The notes under the pieces: generated by a model
Databases searched by the model: none
What the model was told of the DNA's origin: nothing
The model's input: only the letters and a program-made list of their open reading frames with translations
Assembly: GCA_900455155.1 (NCBI GenBank)
Contig: UGUC01000002.1
Span: 1,798,001-1,862,000, forward strand
Origin: Providencia stuartii
GTDB taxonomy: Bacteria > Pseudomonadota > Gammaproteobacteria > Enterobacterales > Enterobacteriaceae
DNA: 64,000 nucleotides
Direction of reading: 5' to 3'
Shown: piece after piece, positions 20,528 through 29,170 of the stretch
Layout of the letters: the number at the start of each line of letters is the position of its first letter
Numbering within the stretch: the first letter of the stretch is position 1
Program-made: the position numbers and the translations under genes

Positions 20528-21354
20528 TCAACCACAATCCCAGTTATAGACCACTTTGCTGAAATCTTTATTTTTTAAATCTTCAGGATGAATAAAAAAG
20601 TTACCGACGCCAATATCGCCCCATAAAATGCCAGTTTCATAATCACTGTCGATTTGCAGTAACAATACATAGTCCTGAATTTCTTTACGATACTCTCTAG
20701 GATCGGTTTGAGTAAAGAAAGGATAGCCGCCAATACGATGACCGTTCGACACAAAGTGTTCATTGTAAGGTTCTAGCCATTCATCGTAAAAATCCTCGCC
20801 TTCAAACTGATCTTCGTAATCATACAGATCATCAACATCTAAAATTTTGCGACCAAACTGAAAGTCGTTCGAGCTGATATATTGTGTCGCGGGGTGTGAA
20901 TTCGAGACTAAACTGCCCTTCTATTGGTGAGTAATACTCATCTTCATAAGCGGCTTCAATGGCGGAGAAGTCTTGTTGGAGTTTTGCGTTATCTTCAATA
21001 ACACTATCCCAATAGATGACGCGAAAACCGTTTTGGGTTTGTAGATCATCAAAATCCGCACCATACAAATCATCACCGCCGATAAAAAACTGCAATAATC
21101 CAGTTGTTGGATAGTTTTCAAGTGGCGGCATTTGTGCGAAATTAATTTGTGCCAATAGTTTTAAAGGAATGCCATCACTATCGACTGGAAAATCTGAGCC
21201 TAAAGGCAAATAAGGCATGCCACCAATACGACTTTCCCACAAAAATCGGCTGTTCAACAGGCGTGAGTTGCATCTCTATGGTTGGTTTAGCTGTAGCCGT
21301 GATTTTATCAACAAAAGGCTTTAAGTTATCGGGTAAGGCTGTTAGGTCAATCAT
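20528..21354 (-). pseudogene. YwqG/DUF1963 family protein with two frameshifts
   Basis: Three consecutive frames make one protein of about 274 residues. It starts at 21354 (MIDLTALPDNLKPF, ribosome site GGAG), passes through SRIGGMPYLPLGSDFP and NFAQMPPLENYPTTGLLQFF, then SNGHRIGGYPFFTQTDPR, and ends NWDCG. The repeated RIGG-PYLP / RIGGYPFF layout and the Leu-Gln-Phe-Phe beta strand are typical of DUF1963 (YwqG). The first shift, one extra base, lies near 21233-21237; the second lies between about 20865 and 20905. Function is unknown; family members often sit in toxin-immunity neighbourhoods. It may be intact if the indels are sequencing errors. Confidence 0.75.
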
Positions 21355-21458
21355 GAGAACTCCAGATGGTATAGAAATATTAGGCAAATCTAATAAAGCA
21401 AATCAACAAACAGTAATTTATGAGGTTCTGAAAGTTTTTTGGTAGGAAAAAATGATTC

Positions 21459-21755
21459 ATGAACCTAGATATTAAAATTTTTAGTGGTGACAAGCAGCTT
21501 GTTCCTAAAAATGATAATGTAGAAGTAACTTTAAATGATGAGAGAAGATATTCATCAATTTTTTTCACTGTTAACAATATAATTTCTATATTGAAAAATT
21601 ATAAAGAAACGGGAAAGTGCTGCCATGGTTTATATTTTTGAGCTTCTGATATAATTATTGTGGAAGTATTAACAAAAGATGTTATCAACAAAACCATTAT
21701 AGGCTTAATTAACTGTGGTGAATTCTATTCTTGTTTTTCACTATTAAAGTATTAA
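21459..21755 (+). pseudogene. immunity-like protein interrupted by an in-frame TGA
   Basis: 98 codons in a single frame, MNLDIKIFSGDKQ to FSLLKY, with one internal TGA at codon 61 (21639-21641) between GLYF and ASDIIIVE. The most likely original residue is Trp (TGG to TGA), giving GLYFWASDIIIVE. The small acidic protein with one central conserved WAS-type segment resembles immunity proteins found downstream of Rhs/CDI toxin tips. No toxin precedes it, so it is an orphan. Unlike the other lesions here this is a substitution, not an indel. Confidence 0.55.
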
Positions 21756-21970
21756 ATAATTTATAATATATGGCTGCAAAGAGTTTTATCATCTTTCGGA
21801 CTTATTAATAATTGTTTTATAATTCCCTCTCAATTGTAAACGTCTGGGGATTATTGACATTATACCTATAATAATACGTTTGGTCGTCGGTTAAGCAAAA
21901 CCAAGGCTGTAGATAACGAAATTGCAACTGTAAACTCGCGATTTCCACAACATAGCCCGAAAGCGATGGC

Positions 21971-22736
21971 ATGTCACTACTTACGGCCGGAGACCAAATA
22001 GTGGAAGAAACATCGGTGTATGCAGATAGGATGGTAACCTATGATTCGGATATTCAGTGGCTCTACAGCCGGAGCACATCACACCTACCGCCGCGTTATC
22101 AGAGTGGCAAACCGCACTATATCACCGCCGACCATCAAGGAATGCTACGGGAGATATTTATCGAAGCGGGGTCAGGCGAGCTGCGCTGGCTGGTTGAATA
22201 CGTGGGGCACATCCAGTTTTGGCGGTTACAAGACAAGTCAGCAGATAATGACCCCAATTATACCCAGTGTCATTTTCGTTTTGCAGGCCTGTTCGAAGAT
22301 AGTGAGCCCAGCTTGTATTATCACCGCTTTCGGTACTAGAGGATAAGGGTACCGGGCAATATCGCTGCCCTGACCCAATAGGGCGACTGGGTAGGTTCAA
22401 TCCGTATAGGTATGAGCATAATCCGACAGGGTTTATTGATCCGTTTGGGTTGAGTGGCACTTCAAAACTTGATGACGCTTCAGGGGAAAAATAAAGCCCG
22501 ATTTTTGGTTGACTCGAAAGGTCACATTTTTAGATTTAGATTATTTTAGAAATTTAAAATTTGATGGTCAGGTAATTAGTCGTAATAAGTTACCAACTAT
22601 GGGTGAACCAGGTACTTACTCTAAAACTACGGGAGGTCATGTAATTGTTTTTGACCCTGATGGGCGAAGGATGGCTAATATATCTAAAGAAAGAATTAAA
22701 AAAATACCTGATGAAATAAAAAAATTATTGGAGTAA
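21971..22736 (+). pseudogene. Rhs core 3' end with C-terminal toxin tip, truncated and frameshifted
   Basis: The first frame carries the end of an Rhs/YD-repeat shell: VYADRMVTYDSDIQWLY, GKPHYITADHQGMLRE, LRWLVEYVGHIQFW and FRFAGLFEDSEPSLYYHRFRY. After one missing base at ~22339 it continues YRCPDPIGRLGRFNPYRYEH and NPTGFIDPFGLSG, the hallmark that ends every Rhs core. Two more single-base shifts (~22493 and ~22531) lead into a variable tip, KARFLVDSKGHILDL then FDGQVISRNKLPTMGEPG, ending IPDEIKKLLE. Only the last ~170 core codons remain, so it cannot make a functional Rhs protein. The tip's toxin activity is unrecognised. Confidence 0.8.
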
Positions 22737-22738
22737 AA

Positions 22739-23205
22739 ATGAAAAAATATCCGAGCATAGTATCTAATGATCTCATTGCTATATTTCCTACACCTTTTCC
22801 TCTTGATTATAGTTTGCCTAATTTTGTTTCAAACTGTGTTGGGTTAGAATCTATTCTCGCATGTGCTGGCCTGTTTTGTCCTGAAATTATTGAAATTGAT
22901 GGTGTTATATACAGATGTGAGAACAATAATGGAAAAATAGAGCCATATGATGGTTATGGTAAGGATAAAAGAACATTAGAAATGGTCAATAATGTTTTTT
23001 CATTTAACGACTTTTTTATCGACAATTACCGATACGGCCAGCGATAACGAAGTTTTAATGACCGAATTTAGTAATGTTCTTAAATATTTTTTGGGGGATT
23101 AGATTAAAAAGCCTTTATCCTAATAAAACATTTGAATTTATTATTACAGATGATGGCCTATATGGTGAAGAAGGTTTTTGCATGACCTTTTATGAAGTTG
23201 AATAG
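22739..23205 (+). pseudogene. putative immunity protein for the Rhs tip, two frameshifts
   Basis: Starts 2 bases after the toxin-tip stop (MKKYPSIVSNDLIAIFP), the usual arrangement for a cognate immunity gene. The first frame ends at 23047 after DNYRYGQR. After a one-base shift near 23046 it continues DNEVLMTEFSNVLKYF, and after a T6 run at 23087-23092 (one T too many) WGIRLKSLYPNKTFEF to CMTFYEVE. Restored length is about 154 residues. There is no recognised domain; the call rests on position and size. Confidence 0.55.
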
Positions 23206-23456
23206 TACTAATTACTTGGAATTTCTTGGATTACACCGTCGAAAGAAGCCTAACCTAAGCAAACTTAGTTAGATTAACCCGCTAAGAAACCATGCCCCAA
23301 TAACCCATCATGGAGAAAAGCAAAGACAAAATGATGTTGTCGCTTCGCTCCGTTTTGGTGAGTACCACATTGGGGCATTAGCTGTTTTATTGTCGAATAT
23401 ACAGCGTCATTAATGCTATAGTTTTCTCCCATAACCTAAATTAAAGAAAAAACCAC
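23206..23456. repeat. intergenic inverted repeat with nested hairpins
   Basis: Arms ATGCCCCAAT (23292-23301) and ATTGGGGCAT (23369-23378) pair perfectly across 67 bases. A further partial pairing lies inside (GACAA at 23326-23330 with TTGTC nearby). It separates two toxin-immunity units and could be a small mobile repeat or a recombination scar. No coding frame is supported on either strand. Confidence 0.4.
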
Positions 23457-24252
23457 ATGGCGTATAAATACGACCCTATATCAAAAACACTCATTGATGC
23501 GGACGCAAAATTTAGTTTCGAAGAAACACCTAATGATGATAATGTCGCAGCAGTTATCACTATTGAAGAAACTGATTATATTTTAAAAAATCTATCGACT
23601 CCAACCCCTTTCAAAGATCCGAAAGAAACACTATTTGGCATTGGAGATATAATATCTTCATTTTCAGAAAATATTTATGAAGCCTACAGAATAAACAGAA
23701 TTGTTAACGAGTTTGAGAATCTCAATATCAGAGCAACTCAATATACAGGGCCAAACGATAATGTTTATATTCGCCTATCAGGCCATGCTGGAATAAGAGC
23801 ATACTTAAATGGAACTCGTTATTTAGTCAACAACCCTCGTACTTTATACATGGGAGTAGGCACTCAAGGCCATGAATAATATTTCTGTAGGCGCAGCTCG
23901 CTTTGCGATAGTTTTCTCAGCAGCTTATAGAACTGTTGAATTAATATTCAAGAATGAATATACCTTGGTTGATTTTTTTGTGAATATACCCATGGACATA
24001 GCAAAGCTAGCTATCAGTACTCAAATAACGACAGCCATAACTGGAGGTTTAGCTACTGCTGCTTTAACGACTGGAACAAGTGTCATACTTGTAGCTTTAG
24101 AGGTGTTTGCTGTAGGTGTATCTGTAGGGATACTATTGTACTGGTTAGATAATAAATTCCAAATTAGTACAACTATCATTAAAGGCTTAAAAACTCACAG
24201 AGCAAGAAAACCAGAAACACCTTACCATCCAGACCAATTTTTTACTCTGTAG
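23457..24252 (+). pseudogene. candidate membrane-active effector, single frameshift
   Basis: Two frames join into one protein of about 264 residues. The first part runs MAYKYDPISKTLIDADAKFS to YMGVGTQGHE; removing one C in AAGGCCATGAAT (~23869-23871) continues GMNNISVGAARFAIVFSAAY. The N-terminal half is soluble, with VYIRLSGHAGIRAYLNGTRY. The C-terminal half has two or three hydrophobic helices (AKLAISTQITTAITGGLATA and ILVALEVFAVGVSVGILLYW), then a basic tail. This fits a small pore-forming or membrane-inserting contact toxin. The next gene encodes a membrane protein that could be its immunity partner. Alternatively, two genes overlap by 8 bases. Confidence 0.5.
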
Positions 24253-24265
24253 GGGAGATTCAGTC

Positions 24266-24667
24266 GTGGTTAAATTAGAGCCCACAAAGTTAATCTTATC
24301 ATCTATAGCGCTTTTACTTTTAGCAATCTTCGGGATCTATCTATCAACAACATATTATATTGATTACTTTCAAATGAAGCCTAGAATTCTATTCTCATTT
24401 CAAACAGGGTTCCTGTGTTTTTCAGCTCCTTTGATACTATATTTTTCATATTATAGTTTTATATTGGGATATAAAAAAGAACTACAAAAAATGAATAATA
24501 GGATAGCTGGATTTTTCGCTGTTATCTTTATAATAGGCATAGTGTTTAGCTTTTTCTTTTCGACCTATGTCAGTATTGATTTAACCTCAAAAGGCTACTA
24601 CACATGCTACAAATCATCTATTTTCGCACCAAATGAATACGTTATATCAAAAGATATGTGTAAGTAG
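24266..24667 (+). CDS. small membrane protein, probably DUF1240, candidate immunity protein
   Basis: 133 residues starting with GTG, with AGGGGAGA as ribosome site. Three membrane helices are predicted (about 9-28, 42-66 and 83-105). The C-terminal periplasmic segment CYKSSIFAPNEYVISKDMC contains two cysteines that may pair. This ending resembles the DUF1240 family found in Yersinia, Proteus and Photorhabdus relatives. It follows the candidate membrane effector by 13 bases on the same strand; a membrane immunity protein facing the periplasm would be expected for a pore-forming toxin. Confidence 0.55.
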   Translation: MVKLEPTKLILSSIALLLLAIFGIYLSTTYYIDYFQMKPRILFSFQTGFLCFSAPLILYFSYYSFILGYKKELQKMNNRIAGFFAVIFIIGIVFSFFFSTYVSIDLTSKGYYTCYKSSIFAPNEYVISKDMCK

Positions 24668-24694
24668 CACATATCTTTTGATGCTAAAAACTAC

Positions 24695-24950
24695 TTAACC
24701 TTCTCACTATTAATAGTGTAGCTTGATGTATTCGCCATTAAATGACTTCTAGATATAGATTCATATTTCATCTGAATCCGCAGAGAAGGCATTGATTCAT
24801 TATCTTTTATTGAATCAGGAAATATGTCAGAGATTTCAATCAATGAAACCCCTGTTAGCTTGACTTCATAATATTTTTCAAGTTATCCGCTTTGACTCGT
24901 TCGATAAAAAATAAAACTAGCCTCTATAGATTGTGGCGATTTAGCTAAAA
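24695..24950 (-). pseudogene. C-terminal remnant resembling an Hcp (TssD) type VI tube protein
   Basis: On the minus strand one frame reads SIEASFIFYRTSQSG, a TAA stop, then LEKYYEVKLTGVSLIEIS and MKYESISRSHLMANTSSYTI, ending NSEKVK. Hcp-family proteins end with the same order of elements: a beta strand with aromatic/basic residues, then YY-V-L, an acidic loop, and an S-IxWxH-x-AGTSG-like strand. Only the last ~75 residues are present, and a stop interrupts them. The upstream part has been replaced by the IS3-type transposase remnant, with which it is in frame. Assignment is by pattern, not by search. Confidence 0.4.
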
Positions 24951-25435
24951 CGGATTGTATGGCATCGATCACCACACGGTCTTTTTTACGCCAGTCTATT
25001 CGCTGACGGTAAAATGTGGCTCGTGACAATGACGTCAGCTCACAAGCCTTAATGACTGATAAGCCTGCCTCTTTTAATGATTGAGCACAGGATCTCTTTT
25101 CAGCCACTACCAACCCTTTTTTGCGAAAAGCGCCTTCATCGCCTGATTTTCAAGGCTGATTTCCGCAAAGAGCTTTTTCAGTTTCGCATTTTCATCTTCA
25201 AGCTCTTTTAATCGTTTAACATCAATAGCTTCCATGCCACCATACTTTGATTTCCAATTATAATAAGAGGCGTTGCTGATCCCATTTTGACGGCAAATAT
25301 CTTCCACTTTCATCCCTGCATCAGCAAGTTTTAAATATTAACGATTTGAGTTTCAGTAAAACGAGCTTTTTTCATCATGACCTCTGCAAATTTTAGGGCA
25401 GAAAATCTAATTATCGCTGTCTTATTTTAGGCGAA
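24950..25435 (-). mobile_element. remnant of an IS3-family insertion sequence
   Basis: orfA begins at 25378/25375 (MKKARFTETQIVNI). One missing T at ~25336 breaks it, then it reads MKVEDICRQNGISNASYYNW and ends KKGW at 25107; it carries the helix-turn-helix and leucine-zipper region. orfB begins in the overlapping frame (LVVAEKRSCAQSL, RATFYRQRIDWRKKD) but stops after about 60 residues and lacks the DDE catalytic domain. An A6G slippery heptamer (25116-25122) at the orfA/orfB junction is the usual site for -1 frameshifting in IS3 elements. The outer ends cannot be placed, so the element is immobile. Confidence 0.8.
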
Positions 25436-25445
25436 GTGGATTAAG

Positions 25446-25574
25446 ATGTTCCCTGAACATGCAAGCTATAAAGGTGATACGGTCATTCACCGCCATGTTG
25501 ATTTTGCTCAATACGCAATTCCTGTACTAAGCACTACCCATATTAGTAGTGGTGATGTATGGCATACAAAATAA
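25446..25574 (+). pseudogene. C-terminal tail of a polymorphic toxin
   Basis: 42 residues, MFPEHASYKGDTVIHRHVDF to SSGDVWHTK. The PEH..YKG....H.H.D......P....TH...G..WH pattern is typical of nuclease-type tips (HNH-like, histidine-rich) at the end of Rhs proteins. The upstream part is missing because the IS3 remnant abuts it. The SUKH immunity gene follows 12 bases later on the same strand, as expected for a cognate pair. Confidence 0.55.
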
Positions 25575-25586
25575 AGAGGATTCATT

Positions 25587-26129
25587 GTGTTGCTAACATT
25601 AGAAGAAATACGTGAGCAATTGGATAATAAATTTTCTCCATTAGGTAGTGATTTTGATGATTTAAGGTTATTGAAACGTGATCAGCCATTATTGAATCTT
25701 AAGTCATCAGAAGAACTCCTTAATATTACATTCCCTGATAAATTTTCTTCATTTTTAGATAGCTACAATTTAGATAATTTTTCGCTATGTAATATCTCAT
25801 TCGGTAATGGCTCTGATTACCTTAATATGTTAGTTAGCATAAATGATAGAGATAATGTTAATAAATGGTGGACTGGAAAAAATAGACCTGCTGAATTTAT
25901 TGTTATAGCAATATCCGATCCTTATACCATAATTTTAAATGTTAATACAGGTGAGGTTTTTTCTATGACAAATGAGTCATCAATGGATGACTTTGAACAA
26001 ATTGCATCTGATTTTATATTATTTTTTAGGGGGCTTGGTACTCTTTTTATAAATAAAGAATCACCAATGACTATAGCAAAATTAGTTTCATCTCAAGCTA
26101 TTGAATTTTGGGATGAATTATCCAATTAA
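25587..26129 (+). CDS. SMI1/KNR4 (SUKH) family immunity protein
   Basis: 180 residues starting with GTG after AGAGGA. It shows the SUKH layout: an acidic N-terminal helix, LNITFPDKFSSFLDSYN (position-of-entry helix), then WWTGKNRPAEFIVIAISDPY followed by ILNVNTGEVFSM and an acidic C-terminal helix. SUKH proteins neutralise many nuclease toxins delivered by contact-dependent or type VI systems. The toxin in front is reduced to its tail, so this is an orphan immunity gene, which can still protect against toxins from siblings. It appears intact. Confidence 0.75.
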   Translation: MLLTLEEIREQLDNKFSPLGSDFDDLRLLKRDQPLLNLKSSEELLNITFPDKFSSFLDSYNLDNFSLCNISFGNGSDYLNMLVSINDRDNVNKWWTGKNRPAEFIVIAISDPYTIILNVNTGEVFSMTNESSMDDFEQIASDFILFFRGLGTLFINKESPMTIAKLVSSQAIEFWDELSN

Positions 26130-26173
26130 TAGAATAAATCATAACCATCCGCATAGAGGGCTACCTTTTATAT

Positions 26174-26205
26174 AGAAGTCTTTCACATGATGTGAAAGAC
26201 TTTTA
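26174..26205 (+). terminator. terminator after the SUKH gene
   Basis: A perfect 12-bp stem (26176-26187 with 26191-26202) with a 3-base loop and a T run, 46 bases after the stop. Confidence 0.85.
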
Positions 26206-26213
26206 TTGTGCAT

Positions 26214-26248
26214 AGAAAAATGCCAGCAATCATCTCGCTGGCATTCTT
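26214..26248 (-). terminator. purF terminator
   Basis: A 9-bp GC-rich stem (26219-26227 with 26237-26245). On the minus strand it is followed by T5, about 20 bases after the purF stop. Confidence 0.85.
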
Positions 26249-26267
26249 AATATGTATAAAGAAATGA

Positions 26268-27786
26268 TTAACCTTCGTTATAAATTTCTAGGTTCTCAAT
26301 TTCATTTTGATCTTTAATTTTTAATTCATCGTCTTTACGGAGATTTTCTAAATAATCTAAGTAAGTTTGGTCAATATCTTTTGTGACATAGATACCATCA
26401 AATACAGAGCACTCGAACTCATTAATTTCTGGATTCTCTTCACGAACGGCATCAACCAAGTCATTCAGATCTTGGAAAATTAATCCATCTGCCCCCAATC
26501 AGTTTACGAATTTCATCGACTTCACGCCCATGGGCGATCAATTCATTCGCGTTCGGCATATCGATGCCATACACATTTGGGAAGCGCACTTCTGGTGCAG
26601 CGGAAGCAAAATAGACGTTTTTCGCGCCAGCTTCACGAGCAAGTTCGACAATCTGCTCTGAGGTCGTGCCACGCACGATAGAGTCATCCACTAACAATAC
26701 GTTTTTATCACGAAACTCTGCACGATTTGCATTGAGCTTACGACGCACCGACTTACGACGCTCCTGCTGGCCTGGCATGATAAAGGTGCGCCCCACATAG
26801 CGATTTTTGACAAATCCTTGGCGATATGGTTTATCTAATATGTGGGCAATTTCTAGGGCGATATCGCAAGAGGTTTCTGGAATTGGAATAACCACATCAA
26901 TTTGCAGATCTTCCCATTCACGGGCAATTTTAGCACCTAATTTCTGCCCCATACGTAGTCTCGCATTGTAAACCGAGATCTTATCAATAAAAGAGTCTGG
27001 ACGAGCAAAATAGACGTATTCAAATAAACAAGGCGTTAATTGTGGGTTTTCTGCACATTGGCGAGTATACAACTGCCCCTGCTCTGTCACATAAACCGCT
27101 TCACCGGGTGCAACATCACGTAAAAATTCAAAGCCTAACGTATCCAACGCAACACTTTCTGAAGCGACCATGTACTCTTGTGCGCCGTTTTCTAATATGC
27201 GGCGCCCCAAGACCAATGGCCGGATACCATAAGGGTCACGAAACGCCAACATACCGTGCCCAATAATCAATGCAACACATGCGTATGCGCCACGCAACCT
27301 TTTATGCATTGCCGCAACCGCCGTAAACACATTGTCTGGCTCTAACGGAAAGTGGTCAAAACGGTCTAATTCATAAGCCAAGATATTCAACAAAATCTCA
27401 GAGTCGGAGGTTGTGTTGACATGGCGGCGGGCGGTTTCAAATAAACGGCGCGTTAATTCATGCGCATTTGTCAGATTACCATTATGAGCAAGGGTGATAC
27501 CAAAAGGTGAATTCACATAGAAGGGCTGCGCTTCTGATGCACTCGAACTACCTGCGGTTGGGTAACGGACATGACCGATCCCCATATTACCTTGTAGTCG
27601 GAGCATGTGCCGCGTTTCAAAGACATCTTTGACGAGGCCATTCGCTTTACGTAAGCGAATATTATTTTTGCCATCAATGGTAGCAATCCCTGCTGCATCT
27701 TGCCCACGGTGCTGAAGCACCGTCAAAGCATCATAAATTGATTGGTTAACCGGCGTAACACCGGCGATACCGACAATACCGCACAT
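26268..27786 (-). CDS. purF: amidophosphoribosyltransferase PurF, frameshifted near the 3' end
   Basis: First committed enzyme of purine synthesis: transfers the glutamine amide to PRPP. The catalytic N-terminal Cys follows Met ([12 protein letters not shown]), starting the Ntn glutaminase domain (~2-230). The phosphoribosyltransferase domain follows, with the PRPP motif [13 protein letters not shown]. The frame breaks in a C5 run (+ strand 26492-26496): the first part ends [15 protein letters not shown], the second resumes [17 protein letters not shown]. Removing one base gives exactly 505 residues, the E. coli length. In E. coli it is co-transcribed with cvpA, here 14 bases upstream. Confidence 0.96.
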
Positions 27787-27800
27787 TTAGTCTTTCCTCA

Positions 27801-28304
27801 TCAGCCAGACGGAGAAATATTCTCCGGTAGGAAACTTGACGCATTTTGCAGGTAGTCAAAGAACCACCTGATTATATGACTGAACTGCGGAATAAGTTCC
27901 GAACGTTGCCAATCCTCACTTTGAGGTAGGGGCGTAAAAGTATCGAGAAAAAAGAGTAATGCCGATACAATCAATACCCCACGCAACGCTCCGAAGCAGA
28001 TCCCCAGAACACGATCTGTACCCGATAAGCCAGTCTTTTGAACCAGAGAACTAATGACATAGTTCACAACAGCACCGACAATTAATGTCGCGATAAATAA
28101 TGCTGCAATGGCGATACCATTTCGTACCAGTATATCCTCAAAGCGCGTAAAGTATTCCGCCAAGTAAGGATAAAATGTACTAGCAACAAAAAAAGCACAA
28201 CCCCATGTGATTAGTGACAACGCCTCTCGAACAAACCCACGGATCAGGCTTACCAATGCCGAGAAGCCAATAATGGCAATAATTGCGTAATCTAACCAGA
28301 CCAT
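27801..28304 (-). CDS. cvpA: CvpA inner-membrane protein
   Basis: 167 residues with four predicted membrane helices, the first starting directly at the N terminus ([20 protein letters not shown]) and the last ending near residue 123. CvpA is needed for colicin V production and contributes to envelope and bile-salt tolerance in enterobacteria; its biochemical activity is unknown. Length is close to the E. coli protein (162). It sits 14 bases ahead of purF in the cvpA-purF operon; [12 protein letters not shown] and [11 protein letters not shown] are conserved family segments. Confidence 0.95.
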   Translation of the reverse strand: MVWLDYAIIAIIGFSALVSLIRGFVREALSLITWGCAFFVASTFYPYLAEYFTRFEDILVRNGIAIAALFIATLIVGAVVNYVISSLVQKTGLSGTDRVLGICFGALRGVLIVSALLFFLDTFTPLPQSEDWQRSELIPQFSHIIRWFFDYLQNASSFLPENISPSG

Positions 28305-28484
28305 ATCTTATTCCAAAATTCGCACCCACGGCAGTGGCTGGAGTGCATTCTAACAGAAAACGAAAACGTTTGCGTAACCAATTTACATACAATTTAAAAA
28401 AAACCAGCGGCGAAAAGAAAAATTCATCTTCGCCGCTGTAATTGATTAAAAGCTCAGGCTTTTTGTGATATTCCTATTTTAATA

Positions 28485-29165
28485 TCATGGCTTAAAAGCC
28501 CTAATCTCTCCCTGTAGCCCCGTGATTGAACGTAGCTCAGGTAGTGCGCCTTCTAACAATTGCCTTGAAGCTTCTGGTCCGACAAAAATTCGCGTCAGTT
28601 GCCCATTGACTGGCCGTGAAGGTACGGTATAAACCTGATACCCTGACAACCTCAATTTTGCGACAATTTCCTCAACTTTTGCTGCATTTTTCAACGCCCC
28701 AAGCTGTACCACAAAAGCTTTACCTTGTGGGGCCTGTACTTCTGGCTTAGGCTCAGGTTTTGGCTTCGGCTCTACTTTAACCTCAGGTTTTGGCGTTGGT
28801 TTAGGTTCAGGCTTTGGCTCCACCTGTTTAGGTGCCTCAGCAGGGATATTCGGCACCTCTTGAGGTTGAGAGGCAGAATTTGCAGCGGCTTGTTGCTCAC
28901 GCTGTCGCTGTTGCTCCTCCTGCTTCTGCTCGGAAATCGCTTCTGACAGCATAGCCTCAGAAGCTTGGCCTGACGCCGGATTTTGTGCCAGCGGTGCAAT
29001 AGCTTCGATATCCTGTTCATCACCAGGTTTAGGAATAATAGGAATGGCCGCAAATTCATTTTCATTATATTTCTTATCGCCATCAAGTAGCGCAGGCAAT
29101 ACAATGACCCCCGCCGCGATTAAAACAATGGCACCGACAAGACGATTCTGAAATTTACTCGCCAC
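28485..29165 (-). CDS. dedD: cell-division SPOR-domain protein DedD
   Basis: 226 residues from a GTG start at 29165 (SKFQNRLVGAIVL after VA), preceded by AAGGAT and only 5 bases after the folC stop; the frame is open to 29231 but that would overlap folC. It has one N-terminal membrane helix, then a long Pro/Glu/Lys-rich linker with about nine PKP/PEP-type repeats (~100-145), then the SPOR domain (~148-226, KAFVVQLGALKNAAKVEEIV to GEIRAFKP). SPOR binds denuded septal peptidoglycan. DedD works with FtsN in septation. Confidence 0.93.
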   Translation of the reverse strand: MASKFQNRLVGAIVLIAAGVIVLPALLDGDKKYNENEFAAIPIIPKPGDEQDIEAIAPLAQNPASGQASEAMLSEAISEQKQEEQQRQREQQAAANSASQPQEVPNIPAEAPKQVEPKPEPKPTPKPEVKVEPKPKPEPKPEVQAPQGKAFVVQLGALKNAAKVEEIVAKLRLSGYQVYTVPSRPVNGQLTRIFVGPEASRQLLEGALPELRSITGLQGEIRAFKP

Positions 29166-29170
29166 CGATT

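Noticed and set aside
28725..28946. Trp/Arg/Leu-rich frame opposite dedD
   Set aside because: It is the complement of the Pro/Glu/Lys repeat linker of DedD; the low-complexity sequence explains the open frame.
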